A stretch of DNA of 64,000 bases from PALSA-1004 sp963829085 (GCA_963829085.1 CAWHHJ010000004.1:248001-312000), one strand, 5' to 3'. Shown: positions 46,126-56,601, counted from the stretch's first letter. The notes: generated by a model not told the origin, from the letters alone. A program made the numbers and translations.

Positions 46126-47106
46126 TCAGTGATTAGCGGCCGCTATGGCGTCCGCTTTCTTCAGCAGGCGCTGCGCCATTCGTATGTTGGCAATGTCGAT
46201 CATGCGTCCGTCGAGCTGCACGGCACCGCGCCCGTCGCGCGCTGCCTGGGCCATCGCATCGACAATACGACGGGCGCGCGTGATCTCTTCGGTCGAAGGA
46301 CTGAACACCTGATTCACGCTCTCGATCTGCGCCGGATGAATCACCATCCGCCCCTCGAAACCCAGCGCCGCGGAACGTAGACTGGAGGCGCGTAATCCTT
46401 CGGCATCACTGAAGTCACTGTATGGACCATCCATGGGACGTAATCCATACGCGCGGCATGCGGATACTATGCGCGACTGTGCAGCATGCCATGGATCAAG
46501 CTGATAGTACGCGCGCCGTCCGCTCGCGTCTTTTTCGCTCAACACACCGTATTCCGGGCTCAAGGCGCCTATCGTGGTGCTGCGGGCGCCGGTCGATGCG
46601 GCGAAGTCCCCCGAGCCGAAACACATCGCTTCCAGCCGGCGGCTCGACTGCGCAATTGCTTCGACGTTGCACAAGCCCAGCGCAGTTTCAATCATCACCT
46701 CGAAACCGATGCGCTTCTCGCGTTCATGCGTCCGTTCGATTTGCGTCACGAGCACATCGAGCGCATACACGTCCGCCGCCACGCCGGCCTTCGGCAGGAA
46801 CAGCATGTCGAGACGCGGACAGGCTTCGGCGACTTCGATAACGTCGCGATAAGTGTACGGCGTATCAAGGCCATTGATCCGTACGCTGACCGTTTTACGG
46901 CCCCAGTCCAGATCGTTGAGCGCCGCAATCACATTCTTGCGCGCCTGCGGCTTGTCGTCAGGCGCCACCGAATCTTCGAGATCGAGAAAAATTACGTCGG
47001 CGGCCGAGCGGCTTGCTTTTTCGATCATCTTCGGATTCGAGCCAGGCGCCGCGAGTTCTGACCGATGGAGGCGCTCGGTTACCGGCTCAAAAGTGGTGTG
47101 ACTCAT
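46126..47106 (-). CDS. HpcH/HpaI-family CoA ester lyase (CitE/malyl-CoA lyase-like)
   Basis: 326 residues. CitE-type features: RSELAAPGSNPKMIEKASRSAADVIFLDLEDSVAPDDK, VRINGLDTPYTYRD, the metal-ligand regions FEVMIETALGL and FGSGDFAAS, and KMVIHPxQ as RMVIHPAQIESVNQVFSPS. Members cleave malyl-, methylmalyl- or citramalyl-CoA. It overlaps the dehydrogenase gene by 4 bases, so the two probably act in one organic-acid pathway, with a final dehydrogenase step. Confidence 0.88.
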   Translation of the reverse strand: MSHTTFEPVTERLHRSELAAPGSNPKMIEKASRSAADVIFLDLEDSVAPDDKPQARKNVIAALNDLDWGRKTVSVRINGLDTPYTYRDVIEVAEACPRLDMLFLPKAGVAADVYALDVLVTQIERTHEREKRIGFEVMIETALGLCNVEAIAQSSRRLEAMCFGSGDFAASTGARSTTIGALSPEYGVLSEKDASGRRAYYQLDPWHAAQSRIVSACRAYGLRPMDGPYSDFSDAEGLRASSLRSAALGFEGRMVIHPAQIESVNQVFSPSTEEITRARRIVDAMAQAARDGRGAVQLDGRMIDIANIRMAQRLLKKADAIAAANH

Positions 47107-48002
47107 CTTCCATCCTTACCGTTTGCAGTGGCGCGTTCGAGCGCGCGTATGAGCACTGAAAAGTCAGCGCCGCCGTCGCCCGCACCCATGAGGGCGTTTA
47201 TTTGTTGTTTCACCACGGCTCCGGCGGGCAGCGGCAGCCCTGACTCCTGCGCAAGGTCGAGCACGATACCGAGATCCTTATGGTACAGACGCGTATCGAT
47301 GCCCTGTCCGAAATCGCGGCTCACCATGCGTTTGCCAAAGAGCTCGAGGACGCGGCTCGCGGCAACGCCGCCCATCAGCACTTCGTGTACTCGGGCAGGG
47401 TCGAGGCCGCAGCGCCGGGCGAGAGTGAGCGCCTCCGCCGCGGCCTGCGCGGTGACAGTCAACGCCAACTGATTGCACGCCTTGGTCGTTTGGCCCGCGC
47501 CATGATCGCCCATGTGGAGCACGGTCTTGCCGAGACAGTCGAATAACGGCTTGATGCGCTCGAAGACTGCCAGTTTTCCGCCGGCCATGATTGCAAGCGT
47601 CGCTGTCTGTGCGCCGGCCGGACCACCGGATACGGGCGCATCGACATGTTCGATGCCGCGCTCCGACAATGCGTGTGCGATGCGCCGTGTCACCAGCGGT
47701 GAAATTGTCGCCATGTCGATGAGCACCGTACCAGCGGTCGCACCTTCGACAATCCCATTCGCGCCCAACGCGATCTGCTCGCTGTCGGCCGACGAGGTCA
47801 CCAGTGAAAACACTACATTGGACCGGCGCGCAACGTCAGCTGGCGTAGCGGCAACGCTTGCGCCTTGATCAAGGAGCGGCGCAGCGGCCTCTGGACGCCG
47901 GGCGTATACCGTCATCGCGTAGCCTGCCTTTATCAGATTGAGCGCCATCGGACGTCCCATTACACCGAGGCCAATGAAGCCCAGCTTGAACGCTGTCGTC
48001 AT
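47103..48002 (-). CDS. 3-hydroxyisobutyrate dehydrogenase-family NAD(P)-dependent oxidoreductase
   Basis: 299 residues from the ATG at 48002. The Rossmann start is LGFIGLGVMGRPMALNLIKAGY, the substrate motif DAPVSGGPAGAQTATLAIMAGG and the catalytic Lys region GAGQTTKACNQLAL, all typical of beta-hydroxyacid dehydrogenases such as GarR or MmsB. Likely a tartronate-semialdehyde or 3-hydroxyisobutyrate reductase. Its ATG overlaps the upstream secreted-protein stop, and the CoA-ester lyase follows with 4 bases overlap. Confidence 0.9.
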   Translation of the reverse strand: MTTAFKLGFIGLGVMGRPMALNLIKAGYAMTVYARRPEAAAPLLDQGASVAATPADVARRSNVVFSLVTSSADSEQIALGANGIVEGATAGTVLIDMATISPLVTRRIAHALSERGIEHVDAPVSGGPAGAQTATLAIMAGGKLAVFERIKPLFDCLGKTVLHMGDHGAGQTTKACNQLALTVTAQAAAEALTLARRCGLDPARVHEVLMGGVAASRVLELFGKRMVSRDFGQGIDTRLYHKDLGIVLDLAQESGLPLPAGAVVKQQINALMGAGDGGADFSVLIRALERATANGKDGR

Positions 48003-48818
48003 AACAGGCACTGCGCTTTTTTTGGCGCCCCCGCATCCGTACTCCACCAGCGTTCTATCCGCGAACGCAAATCGCCCACTGTGGCGAACTGAAGCGCCTG
48101 TGTGTGCGCGACTGTCGACAGCGTAGTGTTACCGCCCACGATGTTGGCGAGTGTATCAATCCGGTGAACCTGCCAGCCGGCAAGGGAAAATTCGTTGTCG
48201 AGCGCACGCAACCGGCTCAAGTGCTGCCAGATTCCCGATAGCTTGAGTTCTGAACGCGCGCCGCCGCGCGCCTTATCAGCGTAGTTGAACGCCAGTTCGA
48301 AGCGAATCTGACCTTGCCCGCCCGGATTGGCGCTCCCTTGAGCACGCCAGGGCGCACCGAACTCGAGTTGCGCGCTGTCTCCTTTGCGAACGCGAAGGGG
48401 AGCTTTGTCATCAGCAACATCCAATTTTTTATTTACTGTAACCGATGACGGCCCCTCGGGCAGCGCGCGCCCGAGCAGACGCAATACCACTTGCAGATAC
48501 ATGATGGGATCATCGCGTTCCTGCAGTTCGTGGCGGATCGCGGGCACGATGTCTTTGAAGATCACTGCCTGGTCATCACAGATTGAGAGGTACCGCGCCT
48601 TTAATCTTGCCGGTGCCGCGCTGCTCATCTTTGATGATGCGCATATCGCCGTTATCCGCGCGGTCGAACTGCCAGGTAGCGGCTAAATCGCCGGCGGACG
48701 TGGTCGCGGCGAGCTCAACGTGGCCCACTTGATACCACAGCGTTGCGGGCACCGGCTTTTGGGCTGCTGCATTGAAGCAGCCCATCACGAGCACCGCGTA
48801 AGCAGTGAGCTTGAGCAT
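47999..48818 (-). CDS. Exported protein of unknown function (frameshifted)
   Basis: Begins at the ATG at 48818 with GGGAGGA upstream; signal peptide LTAYAVLVMGCFNAAAQ. The first frame runs to GTGKIKGAV; the second continues with SICDDQAVIFKDIVPAIRHELQERDDPIMYLQVVLRLLGRALPEG. Removing one C at the GTAC (48590-48593) joins them, giving about 272 residues. The restored protein has alternating hydrophobic strands and is probably periplasmic. I do not recognise the family. It overlaps the dehydrogenase gene by 4 bases. Confidence 0.62.
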
Positions 48819-48885
48819 GCGTCCTCCCTGACGCGCACGTTTTCCTGAGGCGGCGCTGCATCGCGGACGAACGACACGGTCAACG

Positions 48886-49836
48886 TTAGTGGATGAGACC
48901 GAGCGCAATTGTGAGCGGCAGCGTGAACCAGAAAAGGATTGTACTCCAGCCGATCAGCAGTGCCGCCGACTCGCTGTCAAGGCGGAACCGATCCGCGAGC
49001 AGCAGCACTGACATCATCGCCGGTGTCGTCGCCTCGATCGAGGCTGCATATTGAGATTCGCCGAGCGGTGCGTAGAACAAGCGCGCCGCGCACGCAACGA
49101 TGAGCGGCGTAAATAGCAGCTTGACCGCGGCAGCGGTCAATATCTCCGGACGAGGCCTGAGATTGCGCCATGGAATAGTGAGACCCAGCACAAAAAGCGT
49201 GACCGGTATCGTCGCCTCTCCGATCATGTGTGCGGCATTCACGAGCGGCGCGTAGGCTAGATCAAGATTGTGCAGAACGACGCCGAGGGCGAACGCCCAT
49301 AGCGGAGGCAACGCCACCACGACGCGCCAAACCGACGGATATGAGACGCCGCTCTCGTGCGAGCCGAGGCGCGTTGCGATCCATACGCCAAGACTCCAGA
49401 TGACCGGAATCGTCATCAGCATGTCGTTGAAAACTGCATAGCGTATCGCGTCCCGGCCGAAAAAAAACATCAGGACCGGCGCCCCGATGTTGAAAGTGTT
49501 GCCGATCATGCCGCCGAGCATCAGAACTGCGCGGGTCGAATCTTTCAGATTGCGTCCGAGCGGCGACAGGTACAGCAGCACATACAGTAAAGCGCCGGAA
49601 ACCACAGTCCCCAAGCCAACCAGCAGAGGCACGGCGAGTAGATCCAGCGTAATGCGCGCTGACGCGCCGACGGCGAAAAGGATCGCCGGGAAAAACACAT
49701 ACATGACGAGACGGTTCAACTGCGTGCGCGTCGCTTCGAGTGGCGTATCGCGAAAGACGAGCGGCCATATGGCGCCGGCGGCGACGAGCACCGCGAGCGG
49801 GAGCATTACTTCAACGACGAGATCGGCTAATTGCAC
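48886..49836 (-). CDS. AEC family (auxin efflux carrier-like) transporter
   Basis: 316 residues with about ten membrane helices in two inverted halves (VMLPLAVLVAAGAIWPLVF, VLMLGGMIGNTFNIGAPVLMFFFG, GLTIPWRNLRPRPEILTAAAVKLLFTPLIV). Bacterial AEC carriers move malate, malonate or other carboxylates. The neighbourhood of hydroxyacid dehydrogenases and a CoA-ester lyase supports an organic-acid substrate. Confidence 0.87.
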   Translation of the reverse strand: MQLADLVVEVMLPLAVLVAAGAIWPLVFRDTPLEATRTQLNRLVMYVFFPAILFAVGASARITLDLLAVPLLVGLGTVVSGALLYVLLYLSPLGRNLKDSTRAVLMLGGMIGNTFNIGAPVLMFFFGRDAIRYAVFNDMLMTIPVIWSLGVWIATRLGSHESGVSYPSVWRVVVALPPLWAFALGVVLHNLDLAYAPLVNAAHMIGEATIPVTLFVLGLTIPWRNLRPRPEILTAAAVKLLFTPLIVACAARLFYAPLGESQYAASIEATTPAMMSVLLLADRFRLDSESAALLIGWSTILFWFTLPLTIALGLIH

Positions 49837-49931
49837 GCGCTACTGGAGCGGCGCGCGGGCTTAAACGCCCGCCACACCAGTCGTTCCTCTAACCCATTTC
49901 GTTCGCACCGATGACTATTCGTGCGCTCGTC

Positions 49932-50907
49932 TCATCGCTTGGCCTGCGGGTTGAGCAGATTGGGAGGCATGCCGCCCGTGAGCGCGGCCACTGCGTTTTT
50001 CGCAGCAGTCATTGCCATCGCGCGCCGCGTCGCTTCCGTCGAGCTGCCCACGTGCGGCGCGAGGTACTACGTTCTTCAAGTCGAGGAAACCCGGATTCAG
50101 CTGCGGCTCGTTTTCGAATACATCGAGTCCTGCCGCGCGTATGGTGCCGTTCTTGAGACCATGAATGAGGGCGGCATCATCTACAACGCCGCCACGCGTG
50201 GAATTAATCAGGATCGCGGTGGGCTTCATTCGCTTGAGCTCCGCCTCGCCGATGTAATGATGAGTGGCGGGTGAATACGGCATCTGCAGGACGATAAAAT
50301 CCGCACTCGCCAGCAGCTCATCCTTGCTTGCGTACTCGGCGTTGAGCCAGTGCTCGACATCCGCCGGCAGCCGGTTGCGATTGTGATAGAGCACCTTCAT
50401 CTTGAAGCCTGCAGCGCGCCGCACGATCGCCTGGCCGATGCGACCCATGCCGATGACGCCGAGCGTTGCATGATGAACATCGACGCCCAGCATTTGCTTC
50501 AAGTGCCAGCCTTTCCACTGCCCCGCGCGTATATAAGCCTCTGCTTCGGTGAGCCGGCGGGCCGTTGCCAGTATCAACGTCCACGCGAGATCGGCGGTGC
50601 TGTCGTCGAGCACGCCGGGCGTATTGGTAACCATCACACCGCGCGCAGTGCATGCGGGCACATCGATATTGTTGTAGCCAACGGCAATATTCGCCACGAC
50701 TTTGAGGTGCTCGCATGCCGCGAGCAGCGGCTCGTCGATGCGATCGGTCAGACAGCACACGACCCCGTGCTTGTCCTTTAGCTTAGCCGAGAGCGCTGCC
50801 GGATCGAACGGCTGGTCGCGCTGGTTCGCATCGACTTCGCAGTGCTCGCCGAGGTAAGCAAGCGTTTCATCGAATACTTCGCGCGTGACAAGAATCTTCG
50901 GTTTCAT
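49932..50907 (-). CDS. D-2-hydroxyacid dehydrogenase (glyoxylate/hydroxypyruvate reductase type), C-terminus frameshifted
   Basis: Starts MKPKILVTREVFDETLAYL. NAD motif LGVIGMGRIGQAIVRRAAGF, catalytic Arg in INSTRGGVVDDAALI, Glu in DVFENEPQLNPG. After LKNVV one extra base at the GTAC (50064-50067) breaks the frame; restored, it reads LAPHVGSSTEATRRAMAMTAAKNAV, which supplies the catalytic His, and ends LNPQAKR at 49932. Full length is about 325 residues. It reduces glyoxylate or hydroxypyruvate. As written the protein would lose the catalytic His. Confidence 0.9.
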
Positions 50908-51012
50908 CGCAGTCCTGTATTACGGTCCTATACTGTTCTCATTCCGGCGGCGCCGGATGCGGGGCAATTATCGCATAGCATATTTCGACTCGAGCATGCG
51001 CTGTCGCGCGGC

Positions 51013-52274
51013 TTATGGCCGCCAAATGTTTCTGCAGTACGTCTCACTCAACCGGCATGCTGCAACGACGCCGATCAACGACCATAACGCAAGTATCGCC
51101 ATGCCCAGTCGATAAGCGTCGGCACTGCCGCCGGTAACGATGCCGCGCGCCACTATCGACGACCCATCCGACGAGCGGCTGCAATATGCCCGAGGCAGCG
51201 AAGCCGCCGATGTTAGCGATGGCGATCGCCATGCCGGCACAGGCGGGAGCGTTGACTTCTTTTGCAATCGACCACGACAGCGTAAATCCGGGCACTGCAA
51301 GTCCGGTTAATACGGCGGCGATAACGCACGCCGCCTGCAGCGGGCGCAGGCAGTACGGCCCAGCCAATGGCAATTAGGCTGTACGCCGCTGCGAAGGCGA
51401 TGACGATCGGCCGCCGCACGTGCATGCGATCGGACAACACGCCTACCATCGGGGAACCGAACGCGAATGCGATCAAGGTGAATGCGATGTAGCGGCTCGC
51501 TTGAACCGGATCCATATTTTGGGTGTGCACAAGATAAGGCACCGCCCATAAGCCGATGAACGTCATATAAGCACCCGACACTCCGACGTTGACCCAGAAC
51601 GGCGGCCATGTGGAACGGTTTGCCGCTACAGCCTTCAGCGAGCGTCGCCAGTCACCCGCTTTTGCGCGCGTGGTCGGCGCGACAGGCGTTTCCCGCACGA
51701 GAAACCAGATCGCGCAGGCGAGCGCTATCGACACCGCACCGACGCTCACAAATACGCTGCGCCATGAAACGAGCGTGATGAGCCAGGCCAACGGGGCGGT
51801 GGCGACGAGCGCGCCGATGATTCCCGACACGTTAGCCGCCCCGACTGCAGTCGCAAATTGCCGCTCATGAAACCAGTTGGAATGGAGCTTCAGCGTGCAG
51901 ACGAAAACGCCCGCCACGCCGAGACCTGCGAAGGTGCGTGCGATCGCCGCCACCGTAAAGTTTTCCGCCAGCCCGTAACCGATGGAGCCGGCGCCCGCGA
52001 TTAGCATGCCGATAGTCAGCGTAACGCGCGGGCCAAGGGTATCGGCAAGCACTCCCGCTGGTACCTGCATGAGCGCATATACATAAAAATACGTAGCACC
52101 GAGCGTGCCGAGCGCCGCGGCGCCAATCGAAAACTCCTCCTGCAAACTGCCTGCAATGGCGCCGGTCGACACGCGATGAAAAAATGAAATGAAAAACGCG
52201 CAGCAACCGAGCCCGTACGCGCTCCAGCGCCACCACGCCTCGCGGCGCGTGCCCGCATCTGTTCGTAAAAACAC
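51013..52274 (-). CDS. MFS transporter (frameshifted twice)
   Basis: Twelve-helix major facilitator, start GTG at 52274. The first ~300 residues (FFISFFHRVSTGAIAGSLQEEFSIG, MQVPAGVLADTLGPRVTLTIG, WVNVGVSGAYMTFIGLWAVPYLV) are in one frame. The frame breaks beside the GTAC at 51353-51356 and continues with RPLQAACVIAAVLTGLAVPGFTLSWSIAKEVN. A second break near 51143-51150 leads to GIVTGGSADAYRLGMAILALWSLIGVVAA and ends at 51013. Restored length is about 420 residues. AKEVN with two late glycine-rich helices suggests the oxalate/formate or NNP-like group; the substrate is unknown. Confidence 0.82.
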
Positions 52275-52392
52275 TACCGGGAAACCGTCAGAAAAGTGGA
52301 ACAGAGCAGGACGTGCTCCATTCGTGATCTGAATAACTGAAGCGGCTAACAGTCGTCATTCGCAGCGTGTGCGGTGCGAACGGGCCCAGGAG

Positions 52393-54381
52393 TCACTTAT
52401 AGAGCGTATGCGGTAGCCACAATCCGATTTCCGGAAAAACATACAGCATCACCAACGCGATGACCTGGATCGCCATAAAAGGCATCATGCCGGCGAAGAT
52501 GGCGTTTAACGTGACGTGTGGCGGTGACACGCCTTTCAGGTAAAACGCGGCCATCGCCACCGGCGGTGACAGGAACGCAGTCTGCAGATTCAGCGCCACG
52601 AGCAATCCGAAAAACAGTGGGTCTATATGAAAATGCGGCAGCAGTGGAATGAAAATCGGCATAAAGATAACGATGATCTCCGTCCACTCGAGCGGCCAAC
52701 CCAGCAGGAAGATGATGATTTGCGCCAGGATCATGAATTGAACCGGCGACATATCTAAGGAGAGCACCCATTTTTCGACGACTTCCTGGCCGCCGAGCAG
52801 CGCAAACGACGCAGAGAATATAGACGAGCCAACAAACAACCAGCACACCATTGCGCTCGTCTTCGCGGTGAGGAACGAGGATTCGCGGATGATCCCGCCG
52901 AGTTCTCGGGCTGTTGTCCAAATAGCACTTCTCGCGGTTGTATCGCCGGTCGATTTTTTGCGCCAATGCTCGGCAAAGCGATAGGCAGCCGCAAGAACGC
53001 AGCCCCCGAGCGCGCCGACCGCCGCTGCTTCCGTTGGTGTTGCGAGACCGAAAACAATGGAACCGAGCACCGCGAGAATTAAAATCGCCAATGGAAAGAA
53101 CGACGTCAGCAGCATCTTGAATACTTCCAGACGCTCCCAGCTCCACAGACTGTAAAGAACCCCAAGCATGACGACGCAAAAAGCCAGAAACATCCAGAAC
53201 CATGTGGGCGTTGGCAGGCGCTCCACTGCCGCGGGGGGATTTTCAACAGTCGTCGATTTCGCTGGTTCGGAACTGGCGACCGTCGATACTTCCTTGCTCC
53301 GTTCCACGGGAGCTTCCTTGATGCCAACGTCGGTCTTGTCTTCTTCTGCCTGGCTTATGAGTCCCGTCGACTCTTCTTTTACGTCGGTCGCTACCAGCCC
53401 GCCGGACTGAACCAGCCCGGTCGTGTCAACTACTGCTTCCGGTGATGTCGCGATCTGATAAGTGATAGCCAGCGTAGCAGCGATGAAGAAGGCGGGGACG
53501 AGCGTCACAAACATCTGCGCAATCACGGTACGTTTTTCGACGGTGCCTGGGCCGATAAGTGCACGCCACAAACCACTGAGCGCATTTGATCCCTGCCGTC
53601 GAAGATTTTGCGCAAAAGAGGGCAGTGACACCGCGCGGTCGACTTGCGGCAGCGGCGGCATCAAATCCGGCCGGAATTTAGCGAGGACGATGACATATCC
53701 GATATAAAGTGCCGCGAGCATAAAACCTGGACCGAATGCGCCGGCATATAACTGCACTACCGAGACGCCAGCAACCGCGCCATAAACGATCAAGAGAACA
53801 GATGGCGGTATCAAAATGCCGAGACAGCCACCGGCGGTGACTGCGCCAGCGGCGACTTTCGTGTTGTATCCCGCCTTGAGCATCGCCGGAAATGCAAGCA
53901 GGCCCATTAAGGTCACAACTGCCCCTACGATACCCGTTGCAGTGGCGAAGATGGCGCAAGTGACAATCGTCGCGACGGCAAGCGCCCCCGGAACACGAGC
54001 GGTCGCCAAATGCAGGCTCTTGAACAGGCGATCGATCAGGGCTGCGCGTTCGACGAGATAGCCCATGAATACGAAAAGCGGGATGGCAATCAGCACGTCG
54101 TTCGACATTACTGAGTAAGCGCGCTGAACCATGAGATCGAGGATTTGCCGCTCCGCGAGCGCCGGGTTTGCGCTGCGGTAGGCAAGCCAGCCGAAGAACA
54201 CACCCATGCCCATAAGCGTAAACGCTGTCGGGAAACCGAGCATGATTCCGACGACGATCAGTGCCAGCATGAGCAATCCCAGGTGACCGTTGGTCATCTG
54301 AGACGGCGCGGGCATGAGCACAAATACCATGATCACTACCGCCGCCATGATGGAAAGCCCGAACCATACTTCTTTTCTCAT
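52393..54381 (-). CDS. dctM: TRAP transporter large permease (DctM) with a long internal insertion
   Basis: 662 residues, against about 430 in classical DctM. The DctM core is split: residues ~30-245 carry ALIVVGIMLGFPTAFTLMGMG, NDVLIAIPLFVFMGYLVERA, GAVTAGGCLGILIPPSVLLIVYG; residues ~425-662 carry GLATPTEAAAVGALGG, FVGSSIFSASFALLGG and LEWTEIIVIFMPIF. Between them are two extra membrane helices (about 285-310 and 393-415) flanking a polar, Glu/Lys/Ser/Thr-rich linker (312-390). It works with DctQ (4-base overlap) and DctP. Confidence 0.92.
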   Translation of the reverse strand: MRKEVWFGLSIMAAVVIMVFVLMPAPSQMTNGHLGLLMLALIVVGIMLGFPTAFTLMGMGVFFGWLAYRSANPALAERQILDLMVQRAYSVMSNDVLIAIPLFVFMGYLVERAALIDRLFKSLHLATARVPGALAVATIVTCAIFATATGIVGAVVTLMGLLAFPAMLKAGYNTKVAAGAVTAGGCLGILIPPSVLLIVYGAVAGVSVVQLYAGAFGPGFMLAALYIGYVIVLAKFRPDLMPPLPQVDRAVSLPSFAQNLRRQGSNALSGLWRALIGPGTVEKRTVIAQMFVTLVPAFFIAATLAITYQIATSPEAVVDTTGLVQSGGLVATDVKEESTGLISQAEEDKTDVGIKEAPVERSKEVSTVASSEPAKSTTVENPPAAVERLPTPTWFWMFLAFCVVMLGVLYSLWSWERLEVFKMLLTSFFPLAILILAVLGSIVFGLATPTEAAAVGALGGCVLAAAYRFAEHWRKKSTGDTTARSAIWTTARELGGIIRESSFLTAKTSAMVCWLFVGSSIFSASFALLGGQEVVEKWVLSLDMSPVQFMILAQIIIFLLGWPLEWTEIIVIFMPIFIPLLPHFHIDPLFFGLLVALNLQTAFLSPPVAMAAFYLKGVSPPHVTLNAIFAGMMPFMAIQVIALVMLYVFPEIGLWLPHTLYK

Positions 54382-55004
54382 TTGCGGGCTTCCGCCTGAT
54401 GGACGACGACGGTATCGAGCTTCGCGATGTCCTCATCCTTGACGTGCACCATGTCCTTCAGTTTGTCCACATCCACTTCCTGTACATCTTGTTCACGCGA
54501 CGGCCAATAACCCTGCTTGATACAGATTACGCATCGAATGATCTCAACGATCCCCTGCACGAGAATGAAGGCGCCGGCCACGGGGATGATCGTCTTGAAG
54601 GGATAAATCGGCGGTCCATCGGCGGTAATGTTGGAATGCTCGTTGATCACCCAGGATTCCGCAGCGTAGTTGTAACCCGCCCACACAAACGCAACAACGC
54701 CGGGTATGAAGAACAGGAGATAGAGTGCTAGATCGAGTGATGCCTGCAGGCGGGGCGGAAAAAATCCATACAGCACGTCGCCTCGCACGTGCCCATTCTT
54801 AGCGAGCGTATACGCGCCCGCCATCATGAAAAGCGTGCCGTATAGCATGATCATGGCATCGAATACCCACGCATGCGGACGACCGAGGGCGTAACGTGAA
54901 AACACTTCCCAGGAGATCAGCAAGGTTAAGCCCACGATGAGCCATGAGAACGTCTGCCCGACCCACGTGCTTGCCTTGTCTACGAACAGCAGCAGTTTCT
55001 GCAT
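54378..55004 (-). CDS. dctQ: TRAP transporter small permease (DctQ)
   Basis: 208 residues from the ATG at 55004; an in-frame TTG four codons earlier is the alternative. Four helices typical of DctQ: TFSWLIVGLTLLISWEVFSRYALGRPHAWVFD is the family signature, then YGTLFMMAGAYTLAKNGHVRGDVLYGFF. A charged cytoplasmic tail of about 45 residues follows. It forms the membrane complex with the overlapping DctM gene. Confidence 0.92.
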   Translation of the reverse strand: MQKLLLFVDKASTWVGQTFSWLIVGLTLLISWEVFSRYALGRPHAWVFDAMIMLYGTLFMMAGAYTLAKNGHVRGDVLYGFFPPRLQASLDLALYLLFFIPGVVAFVWAGYNYAAESWVINEHSNITADGPPIYPFKTIIPVAGAFILVQGIVEIIRCVICIKQGYWPSREQDVQEVDVDKLKDMVHVKDEDIAKLDTVVVHQAEARK

Positions 55005-55119
55005 GTGGCATTCCAAGTGAGCGAAACCAACGGGGCGCTGAGATGCGGATTACGCCGCTTTGCTCAACGACGATGGCAGCATCCGACTTCCGACTTCGTT
55101 TTGCTAGGACTACGCCTGG

Positions 55120-55152
55120 TATAAAAACACCATCCGCATCACCGGATGGTGT
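55120..55152 (-). terminator. Intra-operon terminator or attenuator between dctP and dctQ
   Basis: On the minus strand a 10-bp perfect stem ACACCATCCG / CGGATGGTGT with a 6-base loop is followed by TTTTTAT. It sits between the binding-protein gene and the permease genes and would lower permease expression relative to the receptor. Confidence 0.75.
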
Positions 55153-55170
55153 CGTGAAGCATCGGGTATG

Positions 55171-56334
55171 TCACGCCTTTTTCGCTGCGGGTTGCTTGCC
55201 GAAATAATGGTTATACGCCATGCGCCGATTCACATAAGTATCGAGGTCCCAACGCACCGCCCGCTCGGCAAACACGCGCTGAGATTCCAGCACTTCCTTG
55301 AATAAGGGATTTTCTGCGGACTTTTTGGCCATGACCGGGTCGAATACCTCAATCTGCTTTTGCAAAATCGAGTCAGGCGTTTTGTACACCTTAACGCCCT
55401 GCTTGCTTTGTAGTTCGATATAGTCCTGCGAATAGCGGTGAATCGCCTTCCACGACATGTCGGCAGACGCAGCTTCGGTTGCATACGCAATGATTGCCTG
55501 TATCTTGGCCGGTAACGCCTCGTACTTGGTCTTGTTGAACGTTATCTCGAATTGCTCAGCATTCTGGTGGAAACTCTGCAGCATGAAAACCTTTGACACA
55601 TCCGGAAACCCGAGCAGGCGATCGGACGTTGCATTGTTGAATTCCGCCGCGTCGAGCAGCCCGCGGTCCATGGCAGGTACGATCTCGCCGCCGGGCAATG
55701 CGTTTACCGCCGCGCCCAATGCAGTGAACATATCGATCGAAATACCAACAGTGCGATATTTGAGACCTTTCAAATCCTCGAGTTTGGTCACCGGTTTTTT
55801 GAACCAGCCCAGCGGCTGCGTAGGATGCGGTCCGTACGGAAAGGACACGACATTGGCGCCGATCGAACTGTAAATCTTCGCAAGCAGTTCTTTGCCACCG
55901 CCATACTTATGCCAGGATAGCATCATGTTTCCATCCATTCCAAAAGCAGGACTCGAACCCCACAGCGCAAGAGCGTTCTGCTTGCCGTAATGGTAAACAA
56001 GCACACCATGGCCGCCGTCGAGCGTGCCTTTTGACACTGCATCGAGCAACCCAAACGCGGGGACCACAGCACCGGCAGGAAGCACATCGATTTTCAACTC
56101 GCCGCCGGTCATGTCGTTGACTTTCTTGGCGTAGTCGAGAGCAAACTCGTGAAAGATATCTTTAGATGGCCACGTGCTCTGCCAGCGCATCGTAATGGGT
56201 GTGCTCTGGCCCTTTGCGATCATCGGAAACGCGAGTGCCGCAGTGCCGGTCGCAGCGGCAGCGCCGCTTAAAAATTTGCGACGCGATGTGACAGAAGTCG
56301 ACTTCGTTCTTGTGGTTGATTCCTTCTTGCTCAT
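55171..56334 (-). CDS. dctP: TRAP transporter substrate-binding protein (DctP/TakP type), Tat-exported
   Basis: 387 residues. The N-terminus carries a twin-arginine signal (TSRRKFLSGAAAATGTAALAF). TakP-type features are WQSTWPSKDIFHEFALDYAKKVNDMTGGELKIDVLPAGAVVP and EFNNATSDRLLGFPDVSKVFMLQSFHQNAEQFEITFNK. TakP proteins bind 2-oxo acids (for example pyruvate) with sodium; similar receptors take other carboxylates. A perfect AGGAGG precedes the ATG. First gene of the dctPQM operon. Confidence 0.92.
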   Translation of the reverse strand: MSKKESTTRTKSTSVTSRRKFLSGAAAATGTAALAFPMIAKGQSTPITMRWQSTWPSKDIFHEFALDYAKKVNDMTGGELKIDVLPAGAVVPAFGLLDAVSKGTLDGGHGVLVYHYGKQNALALWGSSPAFGMDGNMMLSWHKYGGGKELLAKIYSSIGANVVSFPYGPHPTQPLGWFKKPVTKLEDLKGLKYRTVGISIDMFTALGAAVNALPGGEIVPAMDRGLLDAAEFNNATSDRLLGFPDVSKVFMLQSFHQNAEQFEITFNKTKYEALPAKIQAIIAYATEAASADMSWKAIHRYSQDYIELQSKQGVKVYKTPDSILQKQIEVFDPVMAKKSAENPLFKEVLESQRVFAERAVRWDLDTYVNRRMAYNHYFGKQPAAKKA

Positions 56335-56601
56335 ATCCGCCTCCTGCAGATTTTATGATTTAGTACATTCGCGACACAGAGACTGATCAAAGGCGGCGAA
56401 TTCTGATTTGTTGATTGCGTTACCGCGTCCCCACGTAGCCGGCCCATGCTATACCGGCAAGACTGTTAAATCAAGGCGTCAACAGCGTCCGCGAACGTTG
56501 TATTCCCTGGGCACTGATACTTTGATCGACAGTGCGCGACAACCGTAAAAACTAACGAAGCAGCGCTCATCGAGGGACGTGCGGTCAGGTACGCATCGCG
56601 A

